DNA from: Maricaulis sp048270265
GTDB taxonomy: Bacteria; Pseudomonadota; Alphaproteobacteria; Caulobacterales; Maricaulaceae
NCBI RefSeq assembly: GCF_048270265.1
Contig: NZ_JBLWTD010000001.1
Location: 124,001 to 188,000, forward strand
Direction of reading: 5' to 3'
DNA length: 64,000 bases
This document shows, piece after piece, positions 19,013-26,783 of the stretch; positions within the stretch are counted from its first letter, which is position 1, and each line of letters opens with the position of its first letter. Made by a program: the position numbers and the translations under genes. The notes below the pieces were generated by a model. It was not told the origin of the DNA and did not search any database. It saw only the letters and a list, made by a program, of their open reading frames with translations.

Positions 19013-21196
19013 TTAGTCAGGACTCATCCCACCGAGGGTGAACAGGGTGATCCGAATCTGGATCGATTCTGATGGTCCGAGGAGCGCGATGAGTTCGTCT
19101 TCGCGCTGGTAGACAATGTCGAGTTCAGTACATTCATCGGCATAGCGGAAGCCGGCCGTGGTCAAACGCGAATAGTCCCGGTCAAGATCGCGGACGGTGC
19201 TGCCGATGGCGCTCCAGCGGTCGGTGAGACGCACTTCGAAATTGGCCCGTGCCTCGCGCTGGTCCGAACGGGTGCCGTCATCATCGCTCACTTCCATATA
19301 GCTGATCCGGCCGGTGAAGCGGTCGCTCGTATAGCCGAAGCCGATATCGACGCGGTTGATGTCGCCATCCATCGCATCGAGGCGGGTCTGCAGGTCAGCC
19401 TCGAAACCTGCGATTTCGATCGTGCCGGCGACGATGTAATCCGACTCGTCCTCATACAGGCCGCTGCCGGCACTGAAGACCGGATCGCCATCGAGCCGGT
19501 AGCTCTGGCCGAGGAAGAGACGGGCTAGCCCGCTCTCGCCCCATTGCGCGGTTGTGCGCAGGCCATAGGTGACACGTTGTCCCGGCTCCCACAGGTCGAA
19601 GCCCGCGGCCCGGTCGGCCTCGAAGAGCAGGCTTTCGTCGAGGTCGAGCGAAATGCTGTCTTCGTTATAGACCCGGTCCGCGTCGGGATCATCGGAGGCG
19701 GCAACCGCCGAGATCACGGGTTCGACAATCCAGTCGACCGTCTCGCCTGCTCGATAGAAGGGCCAGCTGAACTCGGTGCCAACCAGCGCAAGCTGGCGGG
19801 AAAAACTGTCCTCGCTCTCGGCATAGGTGGCAGGCAGGTCATTGTAGGAATAGGTGTCGCTGCGCGCATAGGCGAAGGGCTCGATGACGATACCATTGCC
19901 GCTGACCCAACGGGCGCGCCAGTCGGCGGTCACGCTGGCGCGGGCATAATCCGTTCCGAGCTGACGCTCGAGCATCACGGCATTGCCGCTCAGATTGACC
20001 CGGCCCCAGGGTCCGGGGGCGTTGAAAACACGCTCATAACTGAACATCGGCGCGATCGTCGGGATCGTGTCGTCATCCTCGTTTTCGCGCAGGCTCTGAT
20101 AGTCCGCTGCGATCAGCGAGCCATAGCTGTTGCGCGTGCGCCCCTCAACATAGATCTGGCTAACCAGGCGCCGGTTGCCGCCTTCGATCGGGGCGCCGCG
20201 GTCACGGTCGATTTCGGAGAAATCATAACGCCGTAAATGCAGGTCATCGGAGGCACGCTGGATGCCGAAGCCCCAACGCCAGTCCGGATTGATCTCCCAC
20301 TGACCGCCACCGAACAAATGCCAGCGCCAGCTCTCATCGCCGAAACGATCGCCATCACTGTCGATCTCGGCTTCATGGGTGATGCTGCCCTCGAAGGCCA
20401 TCTCGCCGGACCAGAAGCGCTTGCGGTATTCGGTGAAGAGCAGCGGATTGACATTGGTCATCACGCGCGGTGCCAGGGTGATGTCCTGGGATGGCGAGAT
20501 CGCCCAGTAGTAGGGCTGCTGATAGGAGAAGCCGAGCCGCGAGGAAACGCTGAAGCCCGGGAAGAGAAATCCGCTGTGCCGGTCCGCGGACGGGTCCGGA
20601 TGGGCGAAGACGGGTGAGTAGAGCACAGGCACGCCCATCACTTCGAACTGGGCGTCGCGATAATAGATCATCTGCTCGTCGGGATCCTGGATCACCTGAC
20701 GGGCGCGCAGCCGCCATGTCGGCTCGTATTCGCCATTCTCGCACAGTTCGCAGGCGGTGTAATAGGCGTCTTCGAGTTGCAGGCCGCCATTGCTCTGGCG
20801 AATCGCGGCGGCGGCAGCCATCTGGCCGTTATTCTCGAGCATCGTCGCGAAGCCGAGCGCGAGGCCGGCCGACATTTCCGAATCGAGCTCGACCTCGTCC
20901 GCATATTGCGGGTAGGGGCCCTGGCCGTGAATAACGACATTGCCGCGCGCGATGATGCGATTCAGATCGGGATGATATTCCAGCTCGTCGGCATAGAGGG
21001 TCCGGCCGCTCTGGCGCGCACGCACATGCCCGGTGGCAAGAAAACCCGCCCCGTTACCGAGATCCTCGAGATTGTCGGCTTCCAGATAAACCGGTGCTTC
21101 GTCGGCTTCCGCTGCTTGGGCCAGAGCCGCAGGCGACAGGGCGAGCACGCTCGAGCTCATCAATGCAGCCGCGAGACGGCTAAACTGCGACGCCAT
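19013..21196 (-). CDS. lptD: LPS-assembly protein LptD
   Basis: Outer-membrane beta-barrel that inserts LPS into the outer leaflet together with LptE. It has 727 residues: a signal peptide (cut near ALAQA, residue 27), an OstA-like jellyroll (YLEADNLEDL onwards, with FLATGHVRARQSGRTLYADE) and a C-terminal barrel domain from about residue 200. One Cys pair, ACELCENGEY near 150, could form a disulfide. No classical C-terminal Phe: it ends GGMSPD. The operon context with lptF, lptG and surA supports the assignment. Confidence 0.94.
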   Translation of the reverse strand: MASQFSRLAAALMSSSVLALSPAALAQAAEADEAPVYLEADNLEDLGNGAGFLATGHVRARQSGRTLYADELEYHPDLNRIIARGNVVIHGQGPYPQYADEVELDSEMSAGLALGFATMLENNGQMAAAAAIRQSNGGLQLEDAYYTACELCENGEYEPTWRLRARQVIQDPDEQMIYYRDAQFEVMGVPVLYSPVFAHPDPSADRHSGFLFPGFSVSSRLGFSYQQPYYWAISPSQDITLAPRVMTNVNPLLFTEYRKRFWSGEMAFEGSITHEAEIDSDGDRFGDESWRWHLFGGGQWEINPDWRWGFGIQRASDDLHLRRYDFSEIDRDRGAPIEGGNRRLVSQIYVEGRTRNSYGSLIAADYQSLRENEDDDTIPTIAPMFSYERVFNAPGPWGRVNLSGNAVMLERQLGTDYARASVTADWRARWVSGNGIVIEPFAYARSDTYSYNDLPATYAESEDSFSRQLALVGTEFSWPFYRAGETVDWIVEPVISAVAASDDPDADRVYNEDSISLDLDESLLFEADRAAGFDLWEPGQRVTYGLRTTAQWGESGLARLFLGQSYRLDGDPVFSAGSGLYEDESDYIVAGTIEIAGFEADLQTRLDAMDGDINRVDIGFGYTSDRFTGRISYMEVSDDDGTRSDQREARANFEVRLTDRWSAIGSTVRDLDRDYSRLTTAGFRYADECTELDIVYQREDELIALLGPSESIQIRITLFTLGGMSPD

Positions 21197-21276
21197 GCGT
21201 CACTCCTTGTCTGACCCGGCCAGGTTCGAATACCGGCCTTTATGACTAACGGAACCGGCCGCGGTCGTCCATCGCG

Positions 21277-22374
21277 TCATCCGTCTTCGGTCGAGGCGAT
21301 ATAGCTCATGGCCAGCAGGGCGGTAAGCGCCGGAGCTGCCCAGGCCGCAGTCGCGGCCGGAAGCGCGCCGGTGGCCCCCATGGAGCCGAGCACTTCCTGC
21401 AGGAAAAACATCAGAAATCCAGCCAGGCCGCCAGCCAGGGCGAAGGCCGCAGCGCCGCCGAGCCGGTGCAGCCGCAGGGTCGCCGCTGCAGCGATCAGAG
21501 TGGCGGCCAGCAAGGTCAGTGGCAGCGCCAGGAGCTGGTGCAGGCGCAATTGATAGCGCTCGGTCGCCAGCCCCGCCTCATGGGCCGAATCGATCAGCCC
21601 CGGCAGGTCCCAGACCGAAACCCCGTCCGGCGAACGCGACCGTTCGAACAGGGCCTGGCGATTGATCAGGGTCGGGATCGTCACCAGGCCCAGTTGCAGC
21701 GCGGCGCTGTTGGGCGTGCGCTCGACCGCATCGGTGACTTCCCAGAAACCGTCGCGCAGTCTGGCGCTGCCGGCATCAATCCGCCGCTCGAGCCGGGGTA
21801 CGCCCTCGGCATCGACCGAGAAATACATGAAGGCCGGGGTCATCAGGCGCTGGCTGTCCTCGTCGAGCGACAGGGCGGCAATCACGGTGAATCCGTCGAG
21901 ATTGGACTCGCGAAGCCAGACGGGTTGTTCGACATCGGGGCTGCGGCGGACATCCATCAGCGCATCGCGGCGGCGTTCGAATTCCGCATTGCCGGCCGAG
22001 CCGAGCGGGTTGAGGGCCAGCGTGCCGATCAAGCCGCCCGCGACCGCCAGGGCGATCGGGGCCGACAGGATACGCCAGGCCGACATGCCCGAGGCGCGCA
22101 TCACGATCAGTTCGCTGGAGCGGTTGAGACGGAAGAGCGAGGTCAGGACGCCGAACAGGAAGACGAAGGGAAGAGTGGTCTCGATCAGCGATGGCGTTTT
22201 CAGCAAGGTCAGGCCGAGCAGGTCGAGCGAGCCGATATCGACGCGGGTGCCGATGGAGCGCGATTGCTCGACGAAATCGACCAGGATGATGACGGTGCTG
22301 ATCACCAGCAGGGCCAGGCCGAGCCCGACCAGTGTCTGGGCCATCATGTAACGGTTCAGGCGGCTGAACGGCAT
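21277..22374 (-). CDS. lptG: LPS export permease LptG
   Basis: Inner-membrane permease of the Lpt bridge (YjgP/YjgQ family), 365 residues. It starts MPFSRLNRYMMAQTLVGLGLALLVI and has six membrane segments: three N-terminal (about 12-35, 60-82, 100-125) and three C-terminal (about 270-360), flanking a periplasmic beta-jellyroll. It starts 3 nt after the lptF stop. The two permeases pair with the ATPase LptB, which is not in this window. Confidence 0.94.
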   Translation of the reverse strand: MPFSRLNRYMMAQTLVGLGLALLVISTVIILVDFVEQSRSIGTRVDIGSLDLLGLTLLKTPSLIETTLPFVFLFGVLTSLFRLNRSSELIVMRASGMSAWRILSAPIALAVAGGLIGTLALNPLGSAGNAEFERRRDALMDVRRSPDVEQPVWLRESNLDGFTVIAALSLDEDSQRLMTPAFMYFSVDAEGVPRLERRIDAGSARLRDGFWEVTDAVERTPNSAALQLGLVTIPTLINRQALFERSRSPDGVSVWDLPGLIDSAHEAGLATERYQLRLHQLLALPLTLLAATLIAAAATLRLHRLGGAAAFALAGGLAGFLMFFLQEVLGSMGATGALPAATAAWAAPALTALLAMSYIASTEDG

Positions 22375-22377
22375 GAC

Positions 22378-23493
22378 TCAGACCCCCGCCGTCAAATGGC
22401 GCGCCGGACGCACGCGCGTCGGCCAGTAGATGACAGCCATCGCGCCAAGACAGCCCAGCAGCGGCACGAGATACTGGCCGATATTGGCCGCGCCATCGAC
22501 GGCGCTGGCTGACTGCACCGCAAAACCGGCCAGTCTCAGTGCCAGCCCGAGCGCGACCGCGACCATCACGCGGCGGCCATAGCCCATGCGCGAATAATCG
22601 CCGGCCAGAAAGACGGCGGCGGCGATCAGGACGAAGACGAGATTGTAGAGCGGCGCCGAGAGCCGGTAGTGGGCTTCCGCCCAGGCGCGTTCTGGGCCGC
22701 CACTGCGAGCGATCGTGCTGGCGTCGGGCCAGATCAGCTCATGCAGGAAACGGTCGCTCTCCTTGAAGAACATGGCGTCGATCGGGCCGATGAACTCGCC
22801 AAGGTCGAACTCGGTGCGGTCAAAGGTGACATAGCCGAGCTCGCCGGCGGCATCGATCTGCTGGCGGTTGCCATCGGCCAGCACCATGGAGGACTGGGTC
22901 GAGGAGCGGACGATAAAGCCTTCGCGCGCCGTGATGGTGATCGGTTCATTGGTGACGCGGGTGTCGTGGATCAGCACGTCCTGCATGCGCCCGTCGCGGC
23001 CGCGTTCGCGGGCATAGAGCGTGACGCCGGCGCCGATCTGGGTGAAGGCGCCCGGCGTGATCAGGCTGGCAGCAGCGTCGGAGCGCAGATCGTGCAGGCT
23101 GCGCCGCATCTCGCGATAGGCGAGGGGCTGGACGAAGAGATTGATCGCCAGATTGAAGATCATCACATAGACGGCAAGCCGCAGCAGCGGCGACAGGACC
23201 GCCAGCCGACTCATGCCCGAGGCCGAGGCGATCACCAGTTCACTGTCGGCGGAGAGCCGGTTCATTCCCGACAGGACGGCGATGAACAGGGCGATCGGCA
23301 CCAGCAGGGCTGTCAGTTGCGGCAGCGCCAGCAGCGTCACCTTGAGGAAGGTCAGCGCTGTCTGCGAATAGCCCGAGACCAGGTCGACGTTCGACAGACT
23401 CTGCGTGAGCAGTGCCAGTCCCGCCAGCGCGGACACCGACGTGATGAAGGGCCAGAGCAATTGGGTAAAGAAATAGCGTTGAACCAGAATCAT
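22378..23493 (-). CDS. lptF: LPS export permease LptF
   Basis: Second YjgP/YjgQ permease, 371 residues, with the same six-segment plan around a periplasmic domain. I chose ATG 23493 (MILVQRYFFTQLLWPFITSV). The frame stays open far upstream, but there it runs antisense to pepA, and the family N-terminus begins here. First gene of the LPS transport operon, divergent from pepA with 123 nt between the starts. Confidence 0.94.
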   Translation of the reverse strand: MILVQRYFFTQLLWPFITSVSALAGLALLTQSLSNVDLVSGYSQTALTFLKVTLLALPQLTALLVPIALFIAVLSGMNRLSADSELVIASASGMSRLAVLSPLLRLAVYVMIFNLAINLFVQPLAYREMRRSLHDLRSDAAASLITPGAFTQIGAGVTLYARERGRDGRMQDVLIHDTRVTNEPITITAREGFIVRSSTQSSMVLADGNRQQIDAAGELGYVTFDRTEFDLGEFIGPIDAMFFKESDRFLHELIWPDASTIARSGGPERAWAEAHYRLSAPLYNLVFVLIAAAVFLAGDYSRMGYGRRVMVAVALGLALRLAGFAVQSASAVDGAANIGQYLVPLLGCLGAMAVIYWPTRVRPARHLTAGV

Positions 23494-23616
23494 GACCGAA
23501 TTTTCGCTGCGTGATCCGCCTTCTATCTCACGTCTGGATCGGATACCACTTCCGCAATCCATCTTTTCGGCTCCACGCGCATTTTTGGAGCTCCCGCTTT
23601 TCGAGAAGGTCAAGCC
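23494..23616. promoter_or_regulatory. Divergent lptF / pepA promoter region
   Basis: A 123-nt intergenic region that must hold the promoters of the leftward lpt operon and rightward pepA. I see no gene and no convincing -35/-10 pair. Confidence 0.35.
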
Positions 23617-25095
23617 ATGAAGATCGAATTCGTCACTGCCGGTTCCGCTGTCGGAGCCATCGCCGTCCCGGCCTATGACAAGGCCACGCTGTCGCCAGCG
23701 GCCAAGTCCGTGGATGACGCCACATTCGGTTCGCTCACCCGCGCCATCGCGGCCTCGCGCTTCAAGGGCGGTGCCGGCGAGACGCTGGAAATTATCGCGC
23801 CGGCCGGCATTGATGCGCCGCGCGTCGTGATCTTCGGTCTCGGCGAGAAGGCAAAACTGAACGAAAATGTGCTCGAGAAGGCCGCCGCTGCGGTCGTCGG
23901 CAAGCTCCTGACCGGCGGCGAGACAATCGTCACCCTGCGCCTGGATGGCGAAGCTGATGGCCAAGGCGCAGCCCGCGCCGGCCTCGGTGCACGCCTCGCC
24001 GCCTACCGTTTCGACCAGTACCGCACCAAGCTTTCCGACGACAAGAAACCCTCGCTGAAACAGGTTGTGATCGCTGTCGACGACGTCGCCGCCGCGCAAT
24101 CGGCCTGGAAGGATTGGGGCCCGGTCGCCGATGGCGTCGATACCGCACGCGAACTGCTCAACCAGCCGCCCAACATCCTCAACCCGGAAACCTATGCCAA
24201 GCAGATCGAAGGCATGGCCAAGCTCGGGCTCGATATCGAGATCCTCGACGAGGCACAGATGCTCGACCTGGGCATGCACTCCCTGCTCGGCGTCGGTCAG
24301 GCTTCGGAATTCGAGAGCCATATCGCGATCATGAAATGGAATGGCGGCAAGAAGGGCGACAAGCCGCTCGTCTTCGTCGGCAAGGGCCTGACTTTCGATT
24401 CGGGTGGCATCTCGCTCAAGCCAGGTGCCGGCATGGACGAAATGAAGGGTGATATGGGCGGCTCCGCTGCCGTTGTCGGCCTGATGACCGCCCTGGCAGG
24501 CCGCAAGGCCAATGTGAATGCGATCGGCATTGTCGGCCTGGTCGAGAACATGCCTGACGGCAATGCCCAGCGCCCGGGCGATATCGTGACCTCGATGTCG
24601 GGCCAGACGATCGAGATCCTCAATACCGATGCGGAAGGCCGCCTCGTGCTGGCTGACGTGCTCTGGTATGCGCAGCAGACCTTCGATCCGAAGCTGATGA
24701 TCGACCTGGCCACGCTGACCGGTGCCATCCTGATCGCGCTCGGCAATTCCCGCGCCGGCATCTTCTCCAATAATGACGAGCTTGCCGAACGCCTCTTCGC
24801 TGCCGGCAATGCAGCGGACGAGCCTGTCTGGCGTCTGCCGCTCGGTTCCGATTATGAAAAGCATATCGAGACCAAGAATGCCGATATGCGCAATGTCGGC
24901 GAAGGCCGTCTGGCCGGTTCGATCTCGGCGGCGGAATTCCTCAAGCGCTTCGTCAATGACAAGCCCTGGTGCCATATCGACATTGCCGGCACGGCGATGG
25001 GCGGCATGAAGGACGACCCACGGCAGCCCAGCTGGGGCACAGGCTGGGGCGTGCGCATGCTCGACCGCTTCGTGCGCGACAATTACGAGGGCTAG
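23617..25095 (+). CDS. pepA: Leucyl aminopeptidase (M17 family)
   Basis: Dizinc (or manganese) cytosolic aminopeptidase, 492 residues. The C-terminal catalytic domain from about 170 has the metal and active-site segments FVGKGLTFDSGGISLKP, MKGDMGGSAAV and the signature NTDAEGRL. The N-terminal domain is shorter and less conserved. A strong hairpin follows the stop, directly before holC, a common pairing in proteobacteria. Confidence 0.96.
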   Translation: MKIEFVTAGSAVGAIAVPAYDKATLSPAAKSVDDATFGSLTRAIAASRFKGGAGETLEIIAPAGIDAPRVVIFGLGEKAKLNENVLEKAAAAVVGKLLTGGETIVTLRLDGEADGQGAARAGLGARLAAYRFDQYRTKLSDDKKPSLKQVVIAVDDVAAAQSAWKDWGPVADGVDTARELLNQPPNILNPETYAKQIEGMAKLGLDIEILDEAQMLDLGMHSLLGVGQASEFESHIAIMKWNGGKKGDKPLVFVGKGLTFDSGGISLKPGAGMDEMKGDMGGSAAVVGLMTALAGRKANVNAIGIVGLVENMPDGNAQRPGDIVTSMSGQTIEILNTDAEGRLVLADVLWYAQQTFDPKLMIDLATLTGAILIALGNSRAGIFSNNDELAERLFAAGNAADEPVWRLPLGSDYEKHIETKNADMRNVGEGRLAGSISAAEFLKRFVNDKPWCHIDIAGTAMGGMKDDPRQPSWGTGWGVRMLDRFVRDNYEG

Positions 25096-25104
25096 CCTTC
25101 GAAC

Positions 25105-25140
25105 AAGGAGAGGGCGGCTTTCGGGCCGCCCTTTTTATGT
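25105..25140 (+). promoter_or_regulatory. Hairpin between holC Shine-Dalgarno and start; also pepA terminator-like
   Basis: Consensus Shine-Dalgarno AAGGAG (25105-25110) is followed at once by a perfect 8-bp stem AGGGCGGC / GCCGCCCT (25111-25118 with 25125-25132), then TTTT and the holC ATG at 25141. As a transcription signal it looks like a rho-independent terminator for pepA. As RNA, folding of the hairpin would bring the Shine-Dalgarno to 8 nt from the holC start. Confidence 0.7.
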
Positions 25141-25593
25141 ATGCCGGCTGATATCTGGTTCTATCATCTCGAGCGTTCCGGGCCTGAAGAGGTGCTCCCT
25201 GAATTGCTCGAAAAGACGCTGGCCAAGGGCTGGCGCGCACTGGTGCGCTCTGCCGACACTGATCGTCTCGCCTCGCTCGACAAATCCCTGTGGACCTGGC
25301 GCGAGGACAGCTTCCTGCCGCATGGCCTGGCCGACGAGCCCGAGCCGGAGCGTCAGCCGGTCCTGCTCGCCAGCGACGAGGCCAATCCGGGCCAGGCGCA
25401 ATGCCTCTTCCTGCTCGACGGTGCGCAGCCGGAAAACCCGGACGCCTTCGAGCGCGTCATCGTGATGTTTGACGGCCAGGACGAAAGCGCCGTCAATGCG
25501 GCGCGGCGGCTCTGGAAACAGCTCTCGACACCGGAGCGAACCGTCTCATACTGGCGCCAATCGCCGGAAGGCCGCTGGGAGAAGAAGGCATGA
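25141..25593 (+). CDS. holC: DNA polymerase III subunit chi
   Basis: Clamp-loader accessory subunit that links SSB to the replicase; 150 residues. N-terminus ADIWFYHLERSGPEEVLPELLEKTLAKGWRA and the downstream segments WREDSFLPHG and VLL match the HolC family. Between the last in-frame stop (TAG 25093-25095) and 25141 there is no other ATG, GTG or TTG, so this ATG is forced although a hairpin lies directly before it. Its end overlaps the next gene (ATGA, 25590-25593). Confidence 0.92.
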   Translation: MPADIWFYHLERSGPEEVLPELLEKTLAKGWRALVRSADTDRLASLDKSLWTWREDSFLPHGLADEPEPERQPVLLASDEANPGQAQCLFLLDGAQPENPDAFERVIVMFDGQDESAVNAARRLWKQLSTPERTVSYWRQSPEGRWEKKA

Positions 25594-25889
25594 CCAAACG
25601 CATCCTGTTACCCGTATTGTCCGCGCTGGCCGTGTCGGCCTGTGCTACGACCACGCCGGAGAGCGGCGAGGCGGCAATGCCGGGTTTTGAAAACACCGAC
25701 GATCCCTGCGGTGCCGTCGCGCGCGAATACCTGATTGGCCAGCCGGTCAGCGAGGTCGATCTCGACAGCCTGGCGCGCCTGGTCCGCCCGATCCATCCCG
25801 GCCAGCCTGTGACCATGGATTTTCGCGGCGAACGCCTCAATCTTGATCTCGACGGCGACGGCGTTATCGTGCGTCTCTGGTGTGGTTGA
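25590..25889 (+). CDS. Lipoprotein with I78-type peptidase inhibitor fold
   Basis: Small exported lipoprotein of 99 residues; lipobox VSAC with Cys18. The mature part CGAVAREYLIGQ ... VRPIHPGQPVTMDFRGERLN ... DGDGVIVRLWCG has the layout of the I78 inhibitor family: a first Cys, the R-x-x-x-PG-x-x-x-T-x-D-x-R segment and a terminal Cys-Gly. This implies inhibition of a serine protease in the periplasm; the target is unknown. Overlaps the holC stop by 4 nt and is followed by a second member of the same type. Confidence 0.82.
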   Translation: MTKRILLPVLSALAVSACATTTPESGEAAMPGFENTDDPCGAVAREYLIGQPVSEVDLDSLARLVRPIHPGQPVTMDFRGERLNLDLDGDGVIVRLWCG

Positions 25890-25907
25890 CCCGGCGGGCC
25901 CGATTTC

Positions 25908-26300
25908 ATGAAACGTGTTTCAATTCTTCTGGGCGGCCTGTTGCTGACGGGCTGCGCCTTCGACATGTCGCCGGCGCCGCGCCAGGCGCTGCCGACGCTC
26001 GCGCCTGTCACGGCGCCCGCTCAACCGGCCGTTGCCGGACCGGCTTCCGACATGCCGGCCATGGGCGAGGTCCAGGATATTGGCACGGCCCGTTTCCAGC
26101 GCCCGATCACCGGGTCATGCGGCATGGAAAGCCTGCAGCATTATGTCGGCCAGCCGCGCGTCGCGGTCGACAGCCGGACGCTGCCGGAGAATTACCGCGT
26201 CGTCGGCCGCTATTCGCGCGTCACGATGGAATACATTCCTGAACGGCTGACGATCCGCATCGCCGATGACGACACGGTGGAGAGCCTGACCTGCGGCTAG
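25908..26300 (+). CDS. Second I78-like lipoprotein
   Basis: Lipoprotein of 130 residues; lipobox LTGC with Cys16, then a Pro/Ala-rich linker to about 60, then CGMESLQHYVGQP ... YRVVGRYSRVTMEYIPERLTIRIADD ... ESLTCG. The CG...YVGQ...T.....RL.I...D..V....CG pattern parallels the preceding gene, so the two look like a diverged tandem pair. The reactive-loop region differs: the PG of the first copy is GRYSR here, which could change or remove inhibitor activity. Starts 18 nt after the first copy and faces tspO tail-to-tail. Confidence 0.75.
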   Translation: MKRVSILLGGLLLTGCAFDMSPAPRQALPTLAPVTAPAQPAVAGPASDMPAMGEVQDIGTARFQRPITGSCGMESLQHYVGQPRVAVDSRTLPENYRVVGRYSRVTMEYIPERLTIRIADDDTVESLTCG

Positions 26301-26304
26301 GGGA

Positions 26305-26700
26305 CTAGCGGTTTTCCCAGGAGATCGCGTATTGCAGCACTGTCGCGAAGCAGACCCAGGCCAGATAGGCGAGATTGGCGTAGACGACCCAGGGCGCGAT
26401 CTGGTGGACCGCGACCAGCGCCCAGATCAGCGTGCCCAGCACCAGCGTGATATCCGCGGCGGCCAGCGCATTGCTGCGCAGGCCGAATTGCAGCGGGGCG
26501 AAAGCCGCGTTGAAGACCAGGTTCAACGCGAAGGGCAGCGCCAGCCAGGGCGAAACCAGGCCGCTGAAGGCGAGCCAGAACACATAGCCAAAGCTGACGG
26601 CGATGATGAAATAGAGCACCGACCAGACCGGGGCGAAGAGCCATGAGGGTGGGGCCCAGGCCGGTTTCCTCAGTTGCGCGTACCAGTCCTTGATCTGCAC
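26305..26700 (-). CDS. TspO/MBR family membrane protein
   Basis: Five-helix membrane protein of 131 residues that binds tetrapyrroles and, in relatives, tunes porphyrin or pigment pathways. Motifs seen: RKPAWAPPSWLFAPVWSVLYF (about 11-31), FALNLVFNAAFAPLQFGLRS (about 57-76), and a final WVCFATVLQYAISW. In most members the segment is NxxWSxxFF; here it is NAAFAPLQF, so two usual aromatic positions are changed. It overlaps nothing and is convergent with the second I78-like gene (4-nt gap). Confidence 0.9.
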   Translation of the reverse strand: MQIKDWYAQLRKPAWAPPSWLFAPVWSVLYFIIAVSFGYVFWLAFSGLVSPWLALPFALNLVFNAAFAPLQFGLRSNALAAADITLVLGTLIWALVAVHQIAPWVVYANLAYLAWVCFATVLQYAISWENR

Positions 26701-26783
26701 GTCTCGCCTCTCGCTTCAGCGTCCTGGCTGCGAATATGGGGATGAGTGGGGGTGGAGTTCAAGCGGGCGATCCGGTGCCTCGT

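Noticed and set aside
21220..21245. GGTTCGAATACC resembling a tRNA T-arm upstream of lptD
   Set aside because: No matching acceptor, D-arm or anticodon arm can be drawn from the flanking bases.
23494..24975. Long open frame continuing upstream from lptF on the minus strand, antisense to pepA
   Set aside because: The LptF N-terminus starts at 23493; the extension mirrors pepA codons, a usual effect of high GC at third positions.
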